DNA of 64,000 nucleotides from Hybos culiciformis (lineage: Eukaryota > Arthropoda > Insecta > Diptera > Hybotidae), in assembly GCA_964007475.1 (NCBI GenBank), contig CAXFZM010000027.1, forward strand, positions 248,001 through 312,000. The letters run 5' to 3'. How positions within the stretch are numbered: the stretch's first letter is position 1; each line of letters begins with the position of its first letter. Position numbers and translations under genes: made by a program. Below, in pieces: positions 9,430 to 19,720 of this stretch. The notes under the pieces were generated by a model. The model did no database searches and was not told the DNA's origin. It saw only the letters and a program-made list of their open reading frames with translations.

Positions 9430-10560
9430 GGACACTGACTGATTTACTTTTGTAAGTGGAAGAGGGGGCTAAATTTTTTCTTACGAAATTTGTGTGTAAT
9501 CATTTATTCTCTTTTATGTATCAAATTGGACGAATTTTAGAAGTCACTGGGTAGGATCAATCAATTTTTTGTTAGAAAATTTATGTGTTTAATCGTTTCC
9601 TGTTTTTATTTACCAAATTTGAAGTCCGTCCTAGGGAATGCAAAACCGGATTTTCGGATTCGAACATTTCGGAATTGCGCCTGTTTTTGAAGTTCAAAAA
9701 ATTCGGAATTCAAAATGCTAAACTCGAAGTGAAATTAAATTTTTTGGATCAAGGGGAGCCCCCGAGGAATACTTTTGGAATATCTCTAATATAACTTATT
9801 AACAACGCTGCAGAAACATTTTCAACAAAAATTCGATTAAAACTCAATGACAAAACATTGGATACTTTGTATTTCAAATTTTTATTTTTCCATTGAGTTT
9901 ATTCACTTTCGGTTTATTGAAAATTATAAAATTTTATTTTAATAAAAAATATTTCATAATTTAATTTGTTATAGTTTCAATGTTTTGAACTAAATACACT
10001 AATATTTATGTTAAAGAATAATTTAATTTAATTTTTTAATATATTTTAATTTTTATATAAAATTCCGGAATAAACCGGAATTCCGGATTTCATTTCAAGA
10101 CAATTCCGAAAAGCCGGAATTAATTTTTTTTTAAAAATGCATTCCCTAGTCCGCCCCCAGTGGTGGTCGATGGGTACGATCAATCAATTTTTTGTTACGA
10201 AATTTACGTGTTAATCGTTTCCTCTTTTTATTTACCAAATTTGAATGAAATTCTTTGTTACGAAATTTGTGTGTAATCATTTCTTCTTTTTACGTACCAA
10301 ATTTGAATGAAATCGGAAATAAATTTTTTGTTACGTAATTTGCGTGTAATCAGTTCCTCTTTTTACATATCAAATATGAATGAAATCGGACGAACTTTTG
10401 AAGTTGGCCCTCAGGGGAGGTCGCTAGGTAGGAGGCCAATCAAATTTTAAAATAGCCTATAACGACCTTCGATCTCAGACAAAGAAATGGTGTAAGTTTG
10501 AAAACGATCGTCTGAGCGGTTTAGGAGCCTATTCGGAACAGACAAACAGCGTTTCTGTTT
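9430..10560 (+). repeat. RTE-like LINE 3' tail with internal repeats, split by a MITE
   Basis: A phrase of about 70 bases built on TTTGTTACGAAATTTGTGTGTAATC ... ACCAAATTTGAATGAAATCGG recurs at about 9470, 9570, 10185, 10255 and 10325. The tail has AGTTTGAAAACGATCGTCTG followed by GAGCGGTTTAGGAGCC, which resembles insect RTE 3' ends. A hAT-type MITE (9632-10148) interrupts it. No reverse-transcriptase coding part is present. Confidence 0.55.
9632..10148. mobile_element. hAT-type MITE, 517 bp
   Basis: The ends are inverted: TAGGGAATGCA at the left and TGCATTCCCTA at the right. They are flanked by 8-bp direct repeats GTCCGTCC (9624-9631) and GTCCGCCC (10149-10156) with one mismatch. An 8-bp target duplication is the hAT signature. 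The interior repeats CCGGAATT/TTCCGG-type palindromes near both ends. It contains no credible gene; an open reading near the left end is incidental. Confidence 0.8.
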
Positions 10561-10719
10561 CATATGATACAATTTCTTCACTAATTCGAAAAGGAATAAA
10601 CTAAATAAATTATTAACAACAAAATCAGTTGATCTTTAATTCTGTTATTGTACAATTTTTTAATTCTATATTTTTTTTTTTGTTTTTTGCTTTCCACACA
10701 TCTTTAGTATTTTGTTATG

Positions 10720-11150
10720 TGTGTGTAGTATCGCTAATTTATTTTCGTAAATACATGCTACGTGCTGCATGCTAAATATCCGCGTATTCCTTTATTGGTT
10801 TTTTTTGTTTTTTTTTTGTTTGCTCAGAGGGGAAATATAGATTAGCTCAGAGGGAAAATATAGATTTTTAGCATTTATTTGACATTGATATTATGCATGT
10901 GAGTGATATACATTTGCAATTTTTTTTGTATTTTTTTTGTATTTGTCTGTATTGAAATATTGTGAGTGTGAGTGATATTATTTTGTTTATAGTATTACGC
11001 AGTTCAAAATGAAGTAAGTAAATACAATTTACTTAATAGGGAAATGTAAATAAAATTTACTTAAGTGAATAATTACATGTGTATAGACTATTTACCGAGC
11101 TAAATTTGCGATTGTAAATACAACTTACCGAACACATGCACATTAAAATT
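10720..11150 (+). repeat. Dispersed repeat E, forward copy
   Basis: The stretch includes TTGCTCAGAGGGGAAATATAG, TGTCTGTATTGAAATATTG, GAGTGTGAGTGATATTA, ATAGTATTACGCAGTT and ACCGAGCTAAATTTGCGA. The same features in reverse order and strand lie at 46795-47215. Short palindromic GTAAAT...ATTTAC motifs recur. It is non-coding and of unknown class. Confidence 0.75.
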
Positions 11151-12708
11151 AATTTCTGAAAACTATTTTGAAAGTACCAAATCAGTTTTATATTTAAAAG
11201 AATTAATTAGCTTGCTCTATGTCTATCAGTTTCGAATAGTTAATTTACAGACTTTTTAAACTTTATTTTGAAAAAATAATAATGTGAATTTTTTTGTGGC
11301 AAATTTATAATAAGATTTTGTTTTTATATCTAAAGTTTTATATTATATCAGACCACTGTGTTTCACAAAACAGATAAACATCTGTTTTTTTTTTTCTCAA
11401 GTTTAAAAACAAAAGTAAACAATACAATATACCTACAAATTCAATTGAAATTCAAAATAAAAAACAATAACAAACTTTTTTTTCATTTGTTTACAAATAA
11501 ATACGACATGAAATTTTCAAAGTCAACGTCTAAACTGATGCCCCAGTGAACATTAATGGCTTCTAGATATTGCCTCACGAAATATTTGTAAAAATTACTC
11601 AAATATTTGTAAATATTTGTAAAAATTACTCAACCCATCCCTTAATAACAACATGTTTTCGCAAGAACATGTTCTTGTTTTTGTTTTTATTACTATGGGA
11701 AAACTACTTCAAAAACATAAAATTAACATGTTTTTGATCAAGAACATGTTAATCGTGTCAGTCTGTCCAAGGCATAACTTGGATTCAAACGAGTCAGTAA
11801 AGAATTTTTGAAACTAAATACAGTCATATTTCTAATCAAAATTTTTTAATGCAAACTTTTAACATAATATCAATTTATTTTTTTGAATAGAACTATTTGT
11901 TTTATTTTGTACCATTGTTAATGTGAATACTTGGAAATTAAAGGAACTTATTAAATCAATAACATAAAATCACAATATGAATAGTATTATAAATGAATAA
12001 ATAATGAGTTGGGGGTGCAATCCTAACACCACTGCACTTAAAGGCAATAAATTGCCATGAAAACTTTACCATACTCTCATATACATGCTAATATGAGAGG
12101 AGAGTGCTCGGTAATAAGCATGCAATGGATAAATAATACAACCACCAAACGATGCTTAAATCAAGCATCAGAAAAGAAAAAAAAAAAAGAAGAATTATAC
12201 AAAAAAAAAATATAATAGACAAAAAAAAACATGAAACACTAAGAACAAGTCTCGTTTCTGATAAATAACGAAATCACAAGTGACATAATAACGAAATCAC
12301 AAGTGACATAAAACATAACACCTAGTAAAAAATTTTAAAGGAAGAAAGTAACTATTAGAAGAAAGAGTAAATTAAAAAAATTTAAAAATATAAATAAGAA
12401 GAAGAAGAAGAATTAGTGGAAAATATCCTACTACTTCCTCCGGCGTGAACTAAGACTAAGACATTTCATGAAGATTCAAAATGAATCAAAAAAAAAATAC
12501 TCAAATTAAAAACAATCAGCATACAACGACTTATCGGCTTCAGATAATACATGAAATATATATTGTCTTACATTACTTCGTCAGGGTCGGTTTGTATGTT
12601 GAAACGATAATTTAAATTTAATAAACAAAATAAAAATAATAATTATAAGAATTATCTTTAGTCTACCACTTCCCTTGGCTTCGGATATACAGAAAATATA
12701 AATATTAA
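11151..12708. other. AT-rich spacer with minor repeats and the likely LINE 3' UTR
   Basis: Visible items are overlapping AACATG/CATGTT dyads with AGAACATGTTCTTG at about 11650-11750, and a two-unit direct repeat (AATAACGAAATCACAAGTGA) at about 12265-12310. The part from about 12400 to 12708 probably belongs to the 3' UTR of the minus-strand LINE remnant that follows. No gene was seen. Confidence 0.4.
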
Positions 12709-12962
12709 TTAAAGTCTTCCAATGTTATTAGTGAAAAAATAATTAGCCTTTAAACCAGCTTTAAGGGATGCCTTAGAGATATTAAGGTCAAAAACATGAT
12801 GGTTTTTATTGGCAAAAGCAAGCATTCGAGAAATGGGATCATTGCATCCATATTCGGTTCTATGGTAAGCAACTTCAAATAAGTTAGAAGTTCGGAGGCT
12901 TCTGCTATTAACTCGAAAGTTGATCTTCTCTAGAATAAAAGGAGAAATAATTTCATCAATAA
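12709..12962 (-). pseudogene. Jockey-like LINE ORF2, C-terminal remnant
   Basis: On the minus strand the reading gives ILEKINFRVNSRSLRTSN, LFEVAYHRTEYGCNDPIS, RMLAFANKN and FDLNISKASL, ending in a natural stop at 12709-12711. The pattern (F-R-x-LR..., then a His-x-Thr-x-Tyr-Gly-x-x-x-Pro motif, then a short M-x-x-FN segment) matches the C-terminal end of Jockey-clade reverse transcriptases. Upstream of about 12962 the frame is closed, so the copy is 5' truncated, as is common for LINEs. Confidence 0.7.
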
Positions 12963-13051
12963 TAATTTAATGAATGAAAACAGCATATATAAAAAAAAAT
13001 AAAAATTAAATTTTTGCAAACATTTCTTAGTACAGAATTACAAATTATATA

Positions 13052-14165
13052 CAGTGCTGATTCGATTCTTCCATCATTCGATTATTGCGACAATTCGAAA
13101 AATGCAACCCTGATTTTTTTTATATGGGACATTCGATAATTGCAATTTTTTTCTTTTTTTAACTCTATAACTGCAACATTTTTTAAAAAAATCCTAAAAA
13201 TCAAAAAAATTAGATGGAAAAGCGTTGTTACTGCTCGATAACGCCCCTTGTCACCCAAAAGCAGACGATTTAATTAGCAAAGATGGGAAAATAAAAGTCA
13301 TGTGCTTCCCACCAAATTGCACAGCATTAATTCACCCTATGGACCAAAATGTAATCAATCTAACTAAGCTGGAATATAAAAAAAGCCTACTCCCACATGT
13401 TGTTAGCTCATCTGGCTTAGATATTGAACAAGCTATTAAAAACTTGAATTCAAAAGATGCTGTAATTTTTTGGTTCCGTGCCTGGCAAAAATTAAAACCT
13501 ATTGTAATTGAAAAATGTTGGAGAGCAATTATGCCGCGTAAAGATGAGTTTGATTCTGAAGATGAAATCCCTCTAATTAATCTTAAAAATGCTTCGAAAG
13601 AGAGAAATGATATTGAAGAATTAGAGTCCATTCAAAATTTGTTACAAACTATTACACCCACAGAAACATTTTCGACTAATGATATAAATCAGTGGATAAA
13701 TGAAACAAATATGAAAATAGATAATACTATCAGTATTTCTGATGATAGTGACACTGATGAAGATGATGCTAATGATGTAACCAATTCCCATCCACATCAA
13801 CCCAGAAAAATTGAACACGAAGATTGCATTCGTAGCATAAACACAATACTGGAGTGGTCTGCACAAAATGGAATGCTTATTGAAGATATTGTTTTGATAC
13901 ATAAATGAAAAGAATCGTGCATTGAAAAAAACGTCGACTCTTTCAAAAAAGAAACAAAAATTTCAACTTTTTTGTTCAAACTAAGTAAATTTGTGAACAT
14001 TATTTAAAATTAAATAATATTTCTCAAAATAAATTTTATTGCAGATATCATTTTAGTATTAGAAGAAAGTTAAATTAATAAAAAAAAAATTCGAATACTG
14101 CACCAAATTCTGTAATTGCGACCATCACTGGTTTTAATTAGGTCGCAAGAATCGAATCAGCACTG
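13052..14165 (+). mobile_element. pogo/Tigger DNA transposon, internally deleted (1.1 kb)
   Basis: The ends are perfect inverted repeats (CAGTGCTGATTCGATTCTT and its complement), flanked by TA on each side, as for the Tc1/mariner-pogo group. Only the C-terminal part of the transposase remains, so the element has lost its DNA-binding half. The two other Tiggers in the window (22518-24656 and 38327-40431) have different end sequences and belong to another family. Confidence 0.9.
13225..13908 (+). CDS. Tigger transposase, C-terminal fragment
   Basis: A 227-residue open reading begins at the second catalytic Asp (LLLDNAPCHP), then gives PPNCTALIHPMDQNVI with the third acidic position. An acidic Ser/Asp-rich linker follows and a C-terminal helix (IRSINTILEWSAQNGMLIED). 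The helix-turn-helix DNA-binding domains and the first catalytic Asp are absent. The first codon is TTG, so no natural start is present and the reading is a truncated piece, not a gene with its own start. That it is fully open for 227 codons suggests the deletion is recent or the fragment is selected; neither can be told here. Confidence 0.8.
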   Translation: MLLLDNAPCHPKADDLISKDGKIKVMCFPPNCTALIHPMDQNVINLTKLEYKKSLLPHVVSSSGLDIEQAIKNLNSKDAVIFWFRAWQKLKPIVIEKCWRAIMPRKDEFDSEDEIPLINLKNASKERNDIEELESIQNLLQTITPTETFSTNDINQWINETNMKIDNTISISDDSDTDEDDANDVTNSHPHQPRKIEHEDCIRSINTILEWSAQNGMLIEDIVLIHK

Positions 14166-14513
14166 TATATCCAAATTTGCCAAAAAATCTAAATCTCTAA
14201 CTCAATTTCAGAATTTATTGCGTAAGTTTAATTTTTTCCTATTTTATCAAAAATTTTTTTAGGAATAGGAAAACGAAAACAACATTGGTTTCGAAGAATA
14301 AAAAAAAGGACAAAAATGAAAAATAATTGAATTTTTTTACTCAATCATTTAAAAAAAGTATGACTTTATTTTTGATGAAATCCAGTCAAAAAAAAATGTC
14401 CAATCAAAAATTCCAGTTAAAAAAATTCTCTCAAATTTTACCTATCAAACAAAACAATTTCCTGCCAGATAGGCTGAAACGGCGAAATACTATATACCAA
14501 CTTCGTTAAACCT
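14166..14513. other. Spacer between Tigger and Harbinger, nothing recognised
   Basis: AT-rich sequence with no coding-like reading. Confidence 0.4.
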
Positions 14514-14718
14514 TGTCTCCACTTCAGGTTCAAAGTAGTGTTAAACTTGTTTAAAACTAGAAGCGCATACACTACAAATTCTATGTTTACTTTGACATGA
14601 CGAAAACAAAATTTTTTTTGTAAACTTTTAATATTGAAGTAAACAAAATAATATTTTAATAACAAAACATTTAATAGTTTTTCAAATTCATAATTTTTAA
14701 ATACAAAAAATAATAAAA

Positions 14719-14922
14719 ATGGATACTCATAAAAAATTATTAGCCCAATTAATGTTTATAGATGAATCTATAAATTTTCATAAAGCAGAAAGAGATCGGT
14801 TGTTGAGACAACGAAAAATAATTAGACTGGGAATTAAACACCAGTTGTTGAGGAGAAAAAGAAATTTAACATTACTATCGTTGAAATTTATTAAATCTAG
14901 AAATTTATTAAATCGACTTTAG
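14719..14922 (+). CDS. Probable first exon of Harbinger transposase
   Basis: This is a 67-residue basic reading: MDTHKKLLAQLMFIDESINF, then ERDRLLRQRKI, RRKRNLTLL and KSRNLLNRL. A strong splice donor (GTAAGT) overlaps its end at about 14921. An Arg/Lys-rich N-terminal segment is usual for Harbinger transposases upstream of the conserved core, and the next coding piece starts after an acceptor (TTTTATTTTAG) near 15162. I infer that it is the N-terminal exon from position and splice signals, not from family similarity. Confidence 0.45.
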   Translation: MDTHKKLLAQLMFIDESINFHKAERDRLLRQRKIIRLGIKHQLLRRKRNLTLLSLKFIKSRNLLNRL

Positions 14923-14991
14923 TAAGTTTTTTTTTTGTCATATTTAATTTCGCGAGAAAAAGAAAATAAAATAAAATAAACCTTATTCAAT

Positions 14992-15056
14992 TTTAAATCA
15001 TTTGGCAATATGTTTCTTCCTGTTTGGGAACGAAATATATTGCCGAATGATTTAAA
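14992..15056. repeat. Intronic hairpin, 65 bases
   Basis: TTTAAATCATTTGGCAATAT at 14992-15011 pairs with 15037-15056 with 19 of 20 matches, and further pairing is possible inward. It lies in the inferred first intron of the Harbinger transposase. It could be a tiny fold-back or a microRNA-like hairpin; the sequence alone does not choose. Confidence 0.5.
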
Positions 15057-15525
15057 GTAGAACAATGTGCATTTTATTTTATTATCCTTACCTCCCGAAA
15101 TTATGGAGTAAAATTACAAATTAAAAGAATACGAAACAAAATTTTTTTTGTTTTTTATTTTAGAATCGAACAAATAAGTTTTTCAAAAATGAATTGTTTA
15201 ATAATGGAGAATTCTCGTTTAAAGAAAATCTCCGAATGGGAACAGATTCATTTAACGAGTTATGTAGATTGCTTCCAAACTTGGCAAAATTGGACACGCC
15301 ATTCAGGGTGACCAACATATCTCTTTTTTAGAGAACATGTTCTCTTTTTCAAGGCAGATCTTTTGTTCACTTCACTTTTTTGATAAATGTTCACTTTTTT
15401 AGAGATATCTCTTTTTTAGTCACTTTTTTAATGCTTTTTGTCTCTTTTTGTCCTCTTTTTATGTTCTTTCCAAAAAAAATGTAATAAATCAATTATAGGT
15501 ATAATGGTCAAAAAGGTTTTGTCTA

Positions 15526-15897
15526 ATGTCAGGCTTTATTTTCAAGGCGTTTAACCGTCCACAAAAAGCGTTATTATCTTGTCAGAAATGGGCTAAATAT
15601 TTTCGAGAAATAGAAGAAGTCTCCTATTATTCAGAATTTTTAAAAATTTGTCAATTTTTTTATTCCATTTCTGAGCAAAATGCTAATATAGAAAGAGTTT
15701 TTTCATTGATCAATGCTCAGTGGTCTAAAGAAAGAAACAAGTTGAATATTAAAACTGTCCGAGGTATTTTGCAAGTGGTCTATAATTTTAACGATGTGTC
15801 ATGTACAGATTTTTTTCGAAATATAAAAGAAAATACAGAGCTTCTCAGCCGGGTGCGAAAAGTTGAGAAATATGATGATGATACATCCGAATCCGAT

Positions 15898-15900
<3 letters not shown>
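15526..15900 (+). pseudogene. hAT transposase, C-terminal dimerisation fragment
   Basis: The reading contains WAKYFREIEEVSYYSEFLK, then FYSISEQNANIERVFSLI and NAQWSKERNKLNIKTV, which is the conserved hAT C-terminal dimerisation block (S-x-Q-N-A-x-x-E-R-x-FS). The catalytic core and zinc finger are missing. The end of the reading runs into the TA microsatellite and is not meaningful beyond about 15900. Confidence 0.75.

Positions 15901-15962
<62 letters not shown>
15899..15962. repeat. (TA)n microsatellite
   Basis: About 31 uninterrupted TA units. Reading through it yields artificial Tyr-Ile repeats on both strands. Confidence 0.95.
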
Positions 15963-15966
<4 letters not shown>

Positions 15967-17271
15967 TGTATATATATGTATTATGAAATAATAATTAATA
16001 AAAAACTTGTACATCTTATAAAAAGGGCCGTTGCAAATAAATAATTTTGTTATAAAAATGTTTTTTTCTCGATTTTCAGATTAACTATACCTTTTCCAGA
16101 TAAAGTTTAGGTTTGTTCTCTTATGTTCTCTTTTTTGATGTCGAAATGTTCTATATTTTTTTAGGTCAGACTTGGTCACCCTACGCCATAGGTTCGTCAG
16201 CGGAATATCGAACAATAGCTAATGTTTTTTGGATAGGCCGTGCTACAGTTGGAAAAATTCTAATTGAATTTTGCAGAAAAGTTTGGAAACAACTAAGTCC
16301 AATATATCTGAACTCCTATCCATTGACTGACATTGTAGTAAAAGAGAATATTGATGGTTTTGAAAAATTAGGATTTCCTCAATGTGTCGGTGCAATTGGC
16401 AAGTTTTATTTATACTTAGTCTGGTCAGTAAATTTAAATTTTCTTTTCCTTTTATTTTTTAGAAGGCACCCACATTGAAATAAGACCATCAAAATCTGAT
16501 ACAACGGATTATTATAATTATAAGGGATGGTACTCCACAATTTTACTCGCTGTTGTTGATCATCGTTTCAACTTTACATATATAAACGTCGGTTGTCCGG
16601 GAAGATGCAACGATTCGTCAATCTTCTAACAGTCGAATCTTAAGAAAGAACACTGTTCCAGAAATAATGTTTTACTTCGAAACACGAAAGTTTTTAATTC
16701 TGTGGAAGTACCTCCTTTATTAATTGTAGATTCTGCTTTTAAATTGAGTAAATATGTGACCAAACCTTTTCCTTTTAAGATTGAAGGGAACCCAGATGAA
16801 AAATTGTTCAACTACCGTTTATCCAAATGTAGGCGAGTAGTGGAAAACGCCTTTGGACATTTAAAAGCAAGATTTCGAAGGTTGGGAAAAGGTTTGGATA
16901 ATCGAATTGATAACACCACCATCATTATTAAAGCTTGTTGCGTCTTACATAATTTTTTTAACTCGAAGCGGGACGCTGTAAATAAAAAGTGGATCAGTCA
17001 GCTCATGGAAGACGAAAAAAAACAGAAATTGTTTACAACCAATTTTTTCTTGCCCAGTTAATTCAACTGATGGAATTGCAGTGCGTAACGCAATAAAACA
17101 TTATTTTTGTGAAAAAAATTCATTTAAATTTTTTAACATTATTATTTTATTAAAATATAAAATCACAGTACATATTGATGAACTATTTCAAAACTGTTTC
17201 ATAATGCACATTTCAATTATCTGGATGATAATTTATTTTGTTTAATTGCACCTTAATATTGAGATCATTTC

Positions 17272-17522
17272 GTACCGTCCAAACATTAAGTTGATAACTC
17301 GAAAGACACAACTTTTCAGAAGACCGAAAAAACTGGTAAATCTAATAAGTCCGTTAATCTGAATTGAAATTTCAAAGTAAAATATCAAATTAAAGCTTAT
17401 TAATATGATATTTTACTTTGAAATTTCGATTCAGATTAACGGACTTATTAGATTTTTCCAGTTATTTCGGTCTTCTGAAAAGTTGTGTCTTTCGAGTTAT
17501 CAACTTAATGTTTGCACGGTAC
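17272..17522. repeat. Long fold-back, about 117-bp arms with a 17-base loop
   Basis: The left arm begins GTACCGTCCAAACATTAAG and the right arm ends CTTAATGTTTGCACGGTAC. The arms match almost base for base across AGTTGATAACTCGAAAGACA and AATCTAATAAGTCCGTTAAT. It sits between the convergent 3' ends of the two Harbinger genes. It looks like a fold-back MITE inserted in the element, or a structure at the junction of two converging genes. Confidence 0.85.
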
Positions 17523-17576
17523 TATTTGCTTGAAAATTCGAGAATAAAATTTTTGAATAAATATCTTGAAAAAAAA

Positions 17577-18800
17577 TTAAACGTCCCTACAAAACACAGT
17601 CACAATTTCTTCAAATGCACGGATTTTTCTTTCTTCTAATTCCAACATTTTATTATTTGTTTCCATTATATTTTTATCCACTTTTTCGCTATTGTTTGAA
17701 AATTTTTCTAATATTTTTGTGGCATTTTTATTATCTTCTAAGATCTCACTAAAAACTTTATCATTTTTATTTCTTTTTTTAGCAAATGAAGTTTCTGATT
17801 GTGATGGCAGTTCATCTAGTGATGTTAATGCGGCAAATGGTGATGTAGATGTTATTTCTCCAGATGTTTCTGTAGCTGTTATTTCCTGATCAAGGTATTC
17901 AGTAAACATAGGTGCATCACAAGATGTTGAATAAGATTCAGATCCTTAAAAAAAATTAAATTATATAAATATACAAATCTAATATTAAGAAAGAATCTAA
18001 ATATAAATATAAAAACGTTTTTTAGTATTCTAAAATCAAATCATTTTATTAATAAAAATTATCTCATCAAGTTAACAAAAAAAAGTGCAACAATTGAAGA
18101 ATTTAATGTTAATTAAGAAAATTTGTAAAAGAATTTCTGTTTGAGCGTAGATATGAAATTCAACGAACAACTACAATACGAAATCTTTATAAATGCAAAT
18201 GTTTGATAAAATGAATTACCAAAAAAGTTTTTGATTATTTTAAAAGTTGTACAAAATTTATATAATTTTATTATGTGATTTTTATTAAATTGTATATTTT
18301 CTGTACTCCGTTTAAGTGAAAGTAAAGTAATAAATATAAGATATAAGTATGGTACACAAAAAATTATGTACAATTTTTACCTGAATATTTTGTTGAGAAA
18401 CTTTCCTCCATCAATTCCGTGGAATTTACAAATTTGTTGTTTCCAAGAATCTCCTTCATCTCGTCGAAAAGCGGCCATTCAGACGGAGATCCCCCTGAAG
18501 GTCCTACTATTTTTTTTTCCTTCCTAAAATTTTTTTTTAATTATTCTTATTTATCTAAAGAACGTAGACTTTAATTACCTGTATTTTATCCTTTAATGTA
18601 TGTATTTTTATTTTTATTTCATCAATAGAAGCATTAATTTTTTCTGCCTCCAACATTTTTTGGATCTCTACAATCACATGGAGATTCCTCTTCGCCTTTC
18701 TCAAATCCTCATTTTTTTCCTTCCATATTTTAATGAATGTCCTCGTCTCGTCGTAACTCCAAATAATTTTTGTATTTTTGTTATTTTTTTTTTGATTTTT
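17577..18800 (-). pseudogene. Myb/SANT-like accessory protein of the Harbinger element
   Basis: Three minus-strand exons can be read. Exon 1 (about 18800-18579) has IIWSYDETRTFIKIWKEKNE and INASIDEIKIKIHTLKD, a Myb/SANT-like DNA-binding fold of the trihelix type. Its donor is CAG/GTAATT. Exon 2 (about 18523-18382) has VGPSGGSPSEWPLFDEMKEI LG, the usual G-x-P-x-x-W-P-x-F-x-x-M/L-x-x-I-L segment. Exon 3 (about 17946-17577) is an acidic Ser/Thr-rich region followed by a helical tail. In Harbinger elements this partner carries the transposase to the nucleus and binds the ends. A ten-A run near the apparent ATG puts the start out of frame with the domain, so the copy is probably inactive. Confidence 0.7.
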
Positions 18801-19132
18801 CCATGAAGATTTAATAATAATTCAGAACTTTTGCTTCAAATATTTGAATTGTATTTTGCTTTCAAATATTTTTATTTAGATATTTTTGACAACCGGTTGA
18901 TTTTTTGTATTTTTTTTTTCCAATTTTTGATTCATCCAATAAAAAGTGTGCCATATTGAGCGAAAATTTCTTAAAAAATTGTGAATTTGTATGGTTGGCA
19001 CCCCTAAATTTTAGTAGTTTTGGCCAAAACTTATTGCAAACAACTTCAAATTTTTGTATGGACAAAACTAGTTTAAACGAAGAACGAAACTACTTTCCTG
19101 TGTAAAACACGTTTCACACTGAAGTGGAGACA

Positions 19133-19560
19133 GCACTTTAGTAAAATTTTATTTTTACGAAGATTTTTGTCGATGATTGTTCTTCTATTCTTAAATAATC
19201 AAAAATTAAACGAAGCTCAATAACCAATTTCTTTAGTGAAAAATGAATGAAAAATTGTATCATAATTTTCACCACGTCATCATCGTTGATCCTGGATTAA
19301 AGCTGAGATTGAAAATAAATTATTTATAGAATTCCTTGAAATATTATAAAAAAATAACCCTCCTCCCTTACTCCTAGTCTAGATCCGCTAGTGTATCAGA
19401 CACACTCTTGTGGAATCGAATAATTTGTGTGAATAATTTTCAAGTTCAAGCTTCGAAATTCGAAAATCAAAGTTTCTCAAAAACCAAGCGAGCACAAATT
19501 CTAGTTTTTGTGGCACTAATAGTCACAAGTTAAGCACTAAATGCTCGGCTGCAGAGCCTC
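19133..19560. other. Spacer, nothing recognised
   Basis: No coding-like reading. The sequence contains short AT-rich tracts and a few low-complexity phrases. Confidence 0.4.
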
Positions 19561-19564
19561 CACC

Positions 19565-19720
19565 AAAATTTTTTGTCGCTAATGAATTTTGTCCCTAATG
19601 AATTTTGTCCCTAATGAATTTTGTCCATAGCGAATTTTGTCCATGGTGAATTTTGTCCATACTGAATTTTGTCTACAAAAATTTTTTCCATAGTGAATTT
19701 TGGAAAAAGAATTTTGATAA
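19565..19720. repeat. Minisatellite, about 17-bp unit
   Basis: Degenerate units of the form CTAATGAATTTTGTCC recur about eight times, decaying towards the right end (GTGAATTTTG, AGAATTTTGATAAAAG). It is non-coding. Confidence 0.85.

Larger units (their letters stand above)
15304..16182 (+). mobile_element. Short hAT element nested in the Harbinger transposase
   Basis: The ends CAGGGTGACCAA and TTGGTCACCCT are inverted repeats. The flanks ACGCCATT (15296-15303) and ACGCCATA (16183-16190) form an 8-bp target duplication with one mismatch. The 879-bp element keeps only the C-terminal hAT dimerisation region. A (TA)n microsatellite has expanded inside it. Confidence 0.85.
15163..17061 (+). pseudogene. 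Harbinger transposase (DDE), broken
   Basis: After an acceptor near 15162 the reading gives GEFSFKENLRMGTDSFNELC and LDTPFR. It is cut by a hAT at 15304-16182 and resumes as SSAEYRTIANVFWIGRATVG, then GFPQCVGAI. A GC-AG type intron (donor GCAAGT at about 16400, acceptor TTTTTTAG at about 16461) joins to GTHIEIRPS. If so, the first catalytic Asp (usually GAIDGTHI) reads as Glu. The second Asp (PGRCNDSSIF) is followed by a stop at 16627-16629. The third acidic residue lies in RRVVENAFGHLKARFRRL. The C-terminal part at 16702-17061 is open. Hits in the exon and the stop make it inactive. Confidence 0.85.
14514..19132 (+). mobile_element. PIF/Harbinger DNA transposon with two genes, inactivated
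   Basis: The terminal inverted repeat core TGTCTCCACTTCAG is at 14514-14527, with its complement at 19119-19132. Weaker symmetry continues inward (GTTTAAA..CTAG). A possible 3-bp TTA duplication lies a few bases outside each end. Between the ends are a transposase on the plus strand and a Myb/SANT-like protein on the minus strand, facing each other, which is the standard two-gene Harbinger layout. A small hAT (15304-16182) splits the transposase and a fold-back (17272-17522) sits between the genes. Confidence 0.8.

Noticed and set aside
9585..9794. 69-residue reading on the plus strand
   Set aside because: It crosses the boundary of the hAT MITE and has no motif.
15799..16014. Tyr-Ile repeat proteins on both strands
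   Set aside because: Translation of the (TA)n microsatellite.
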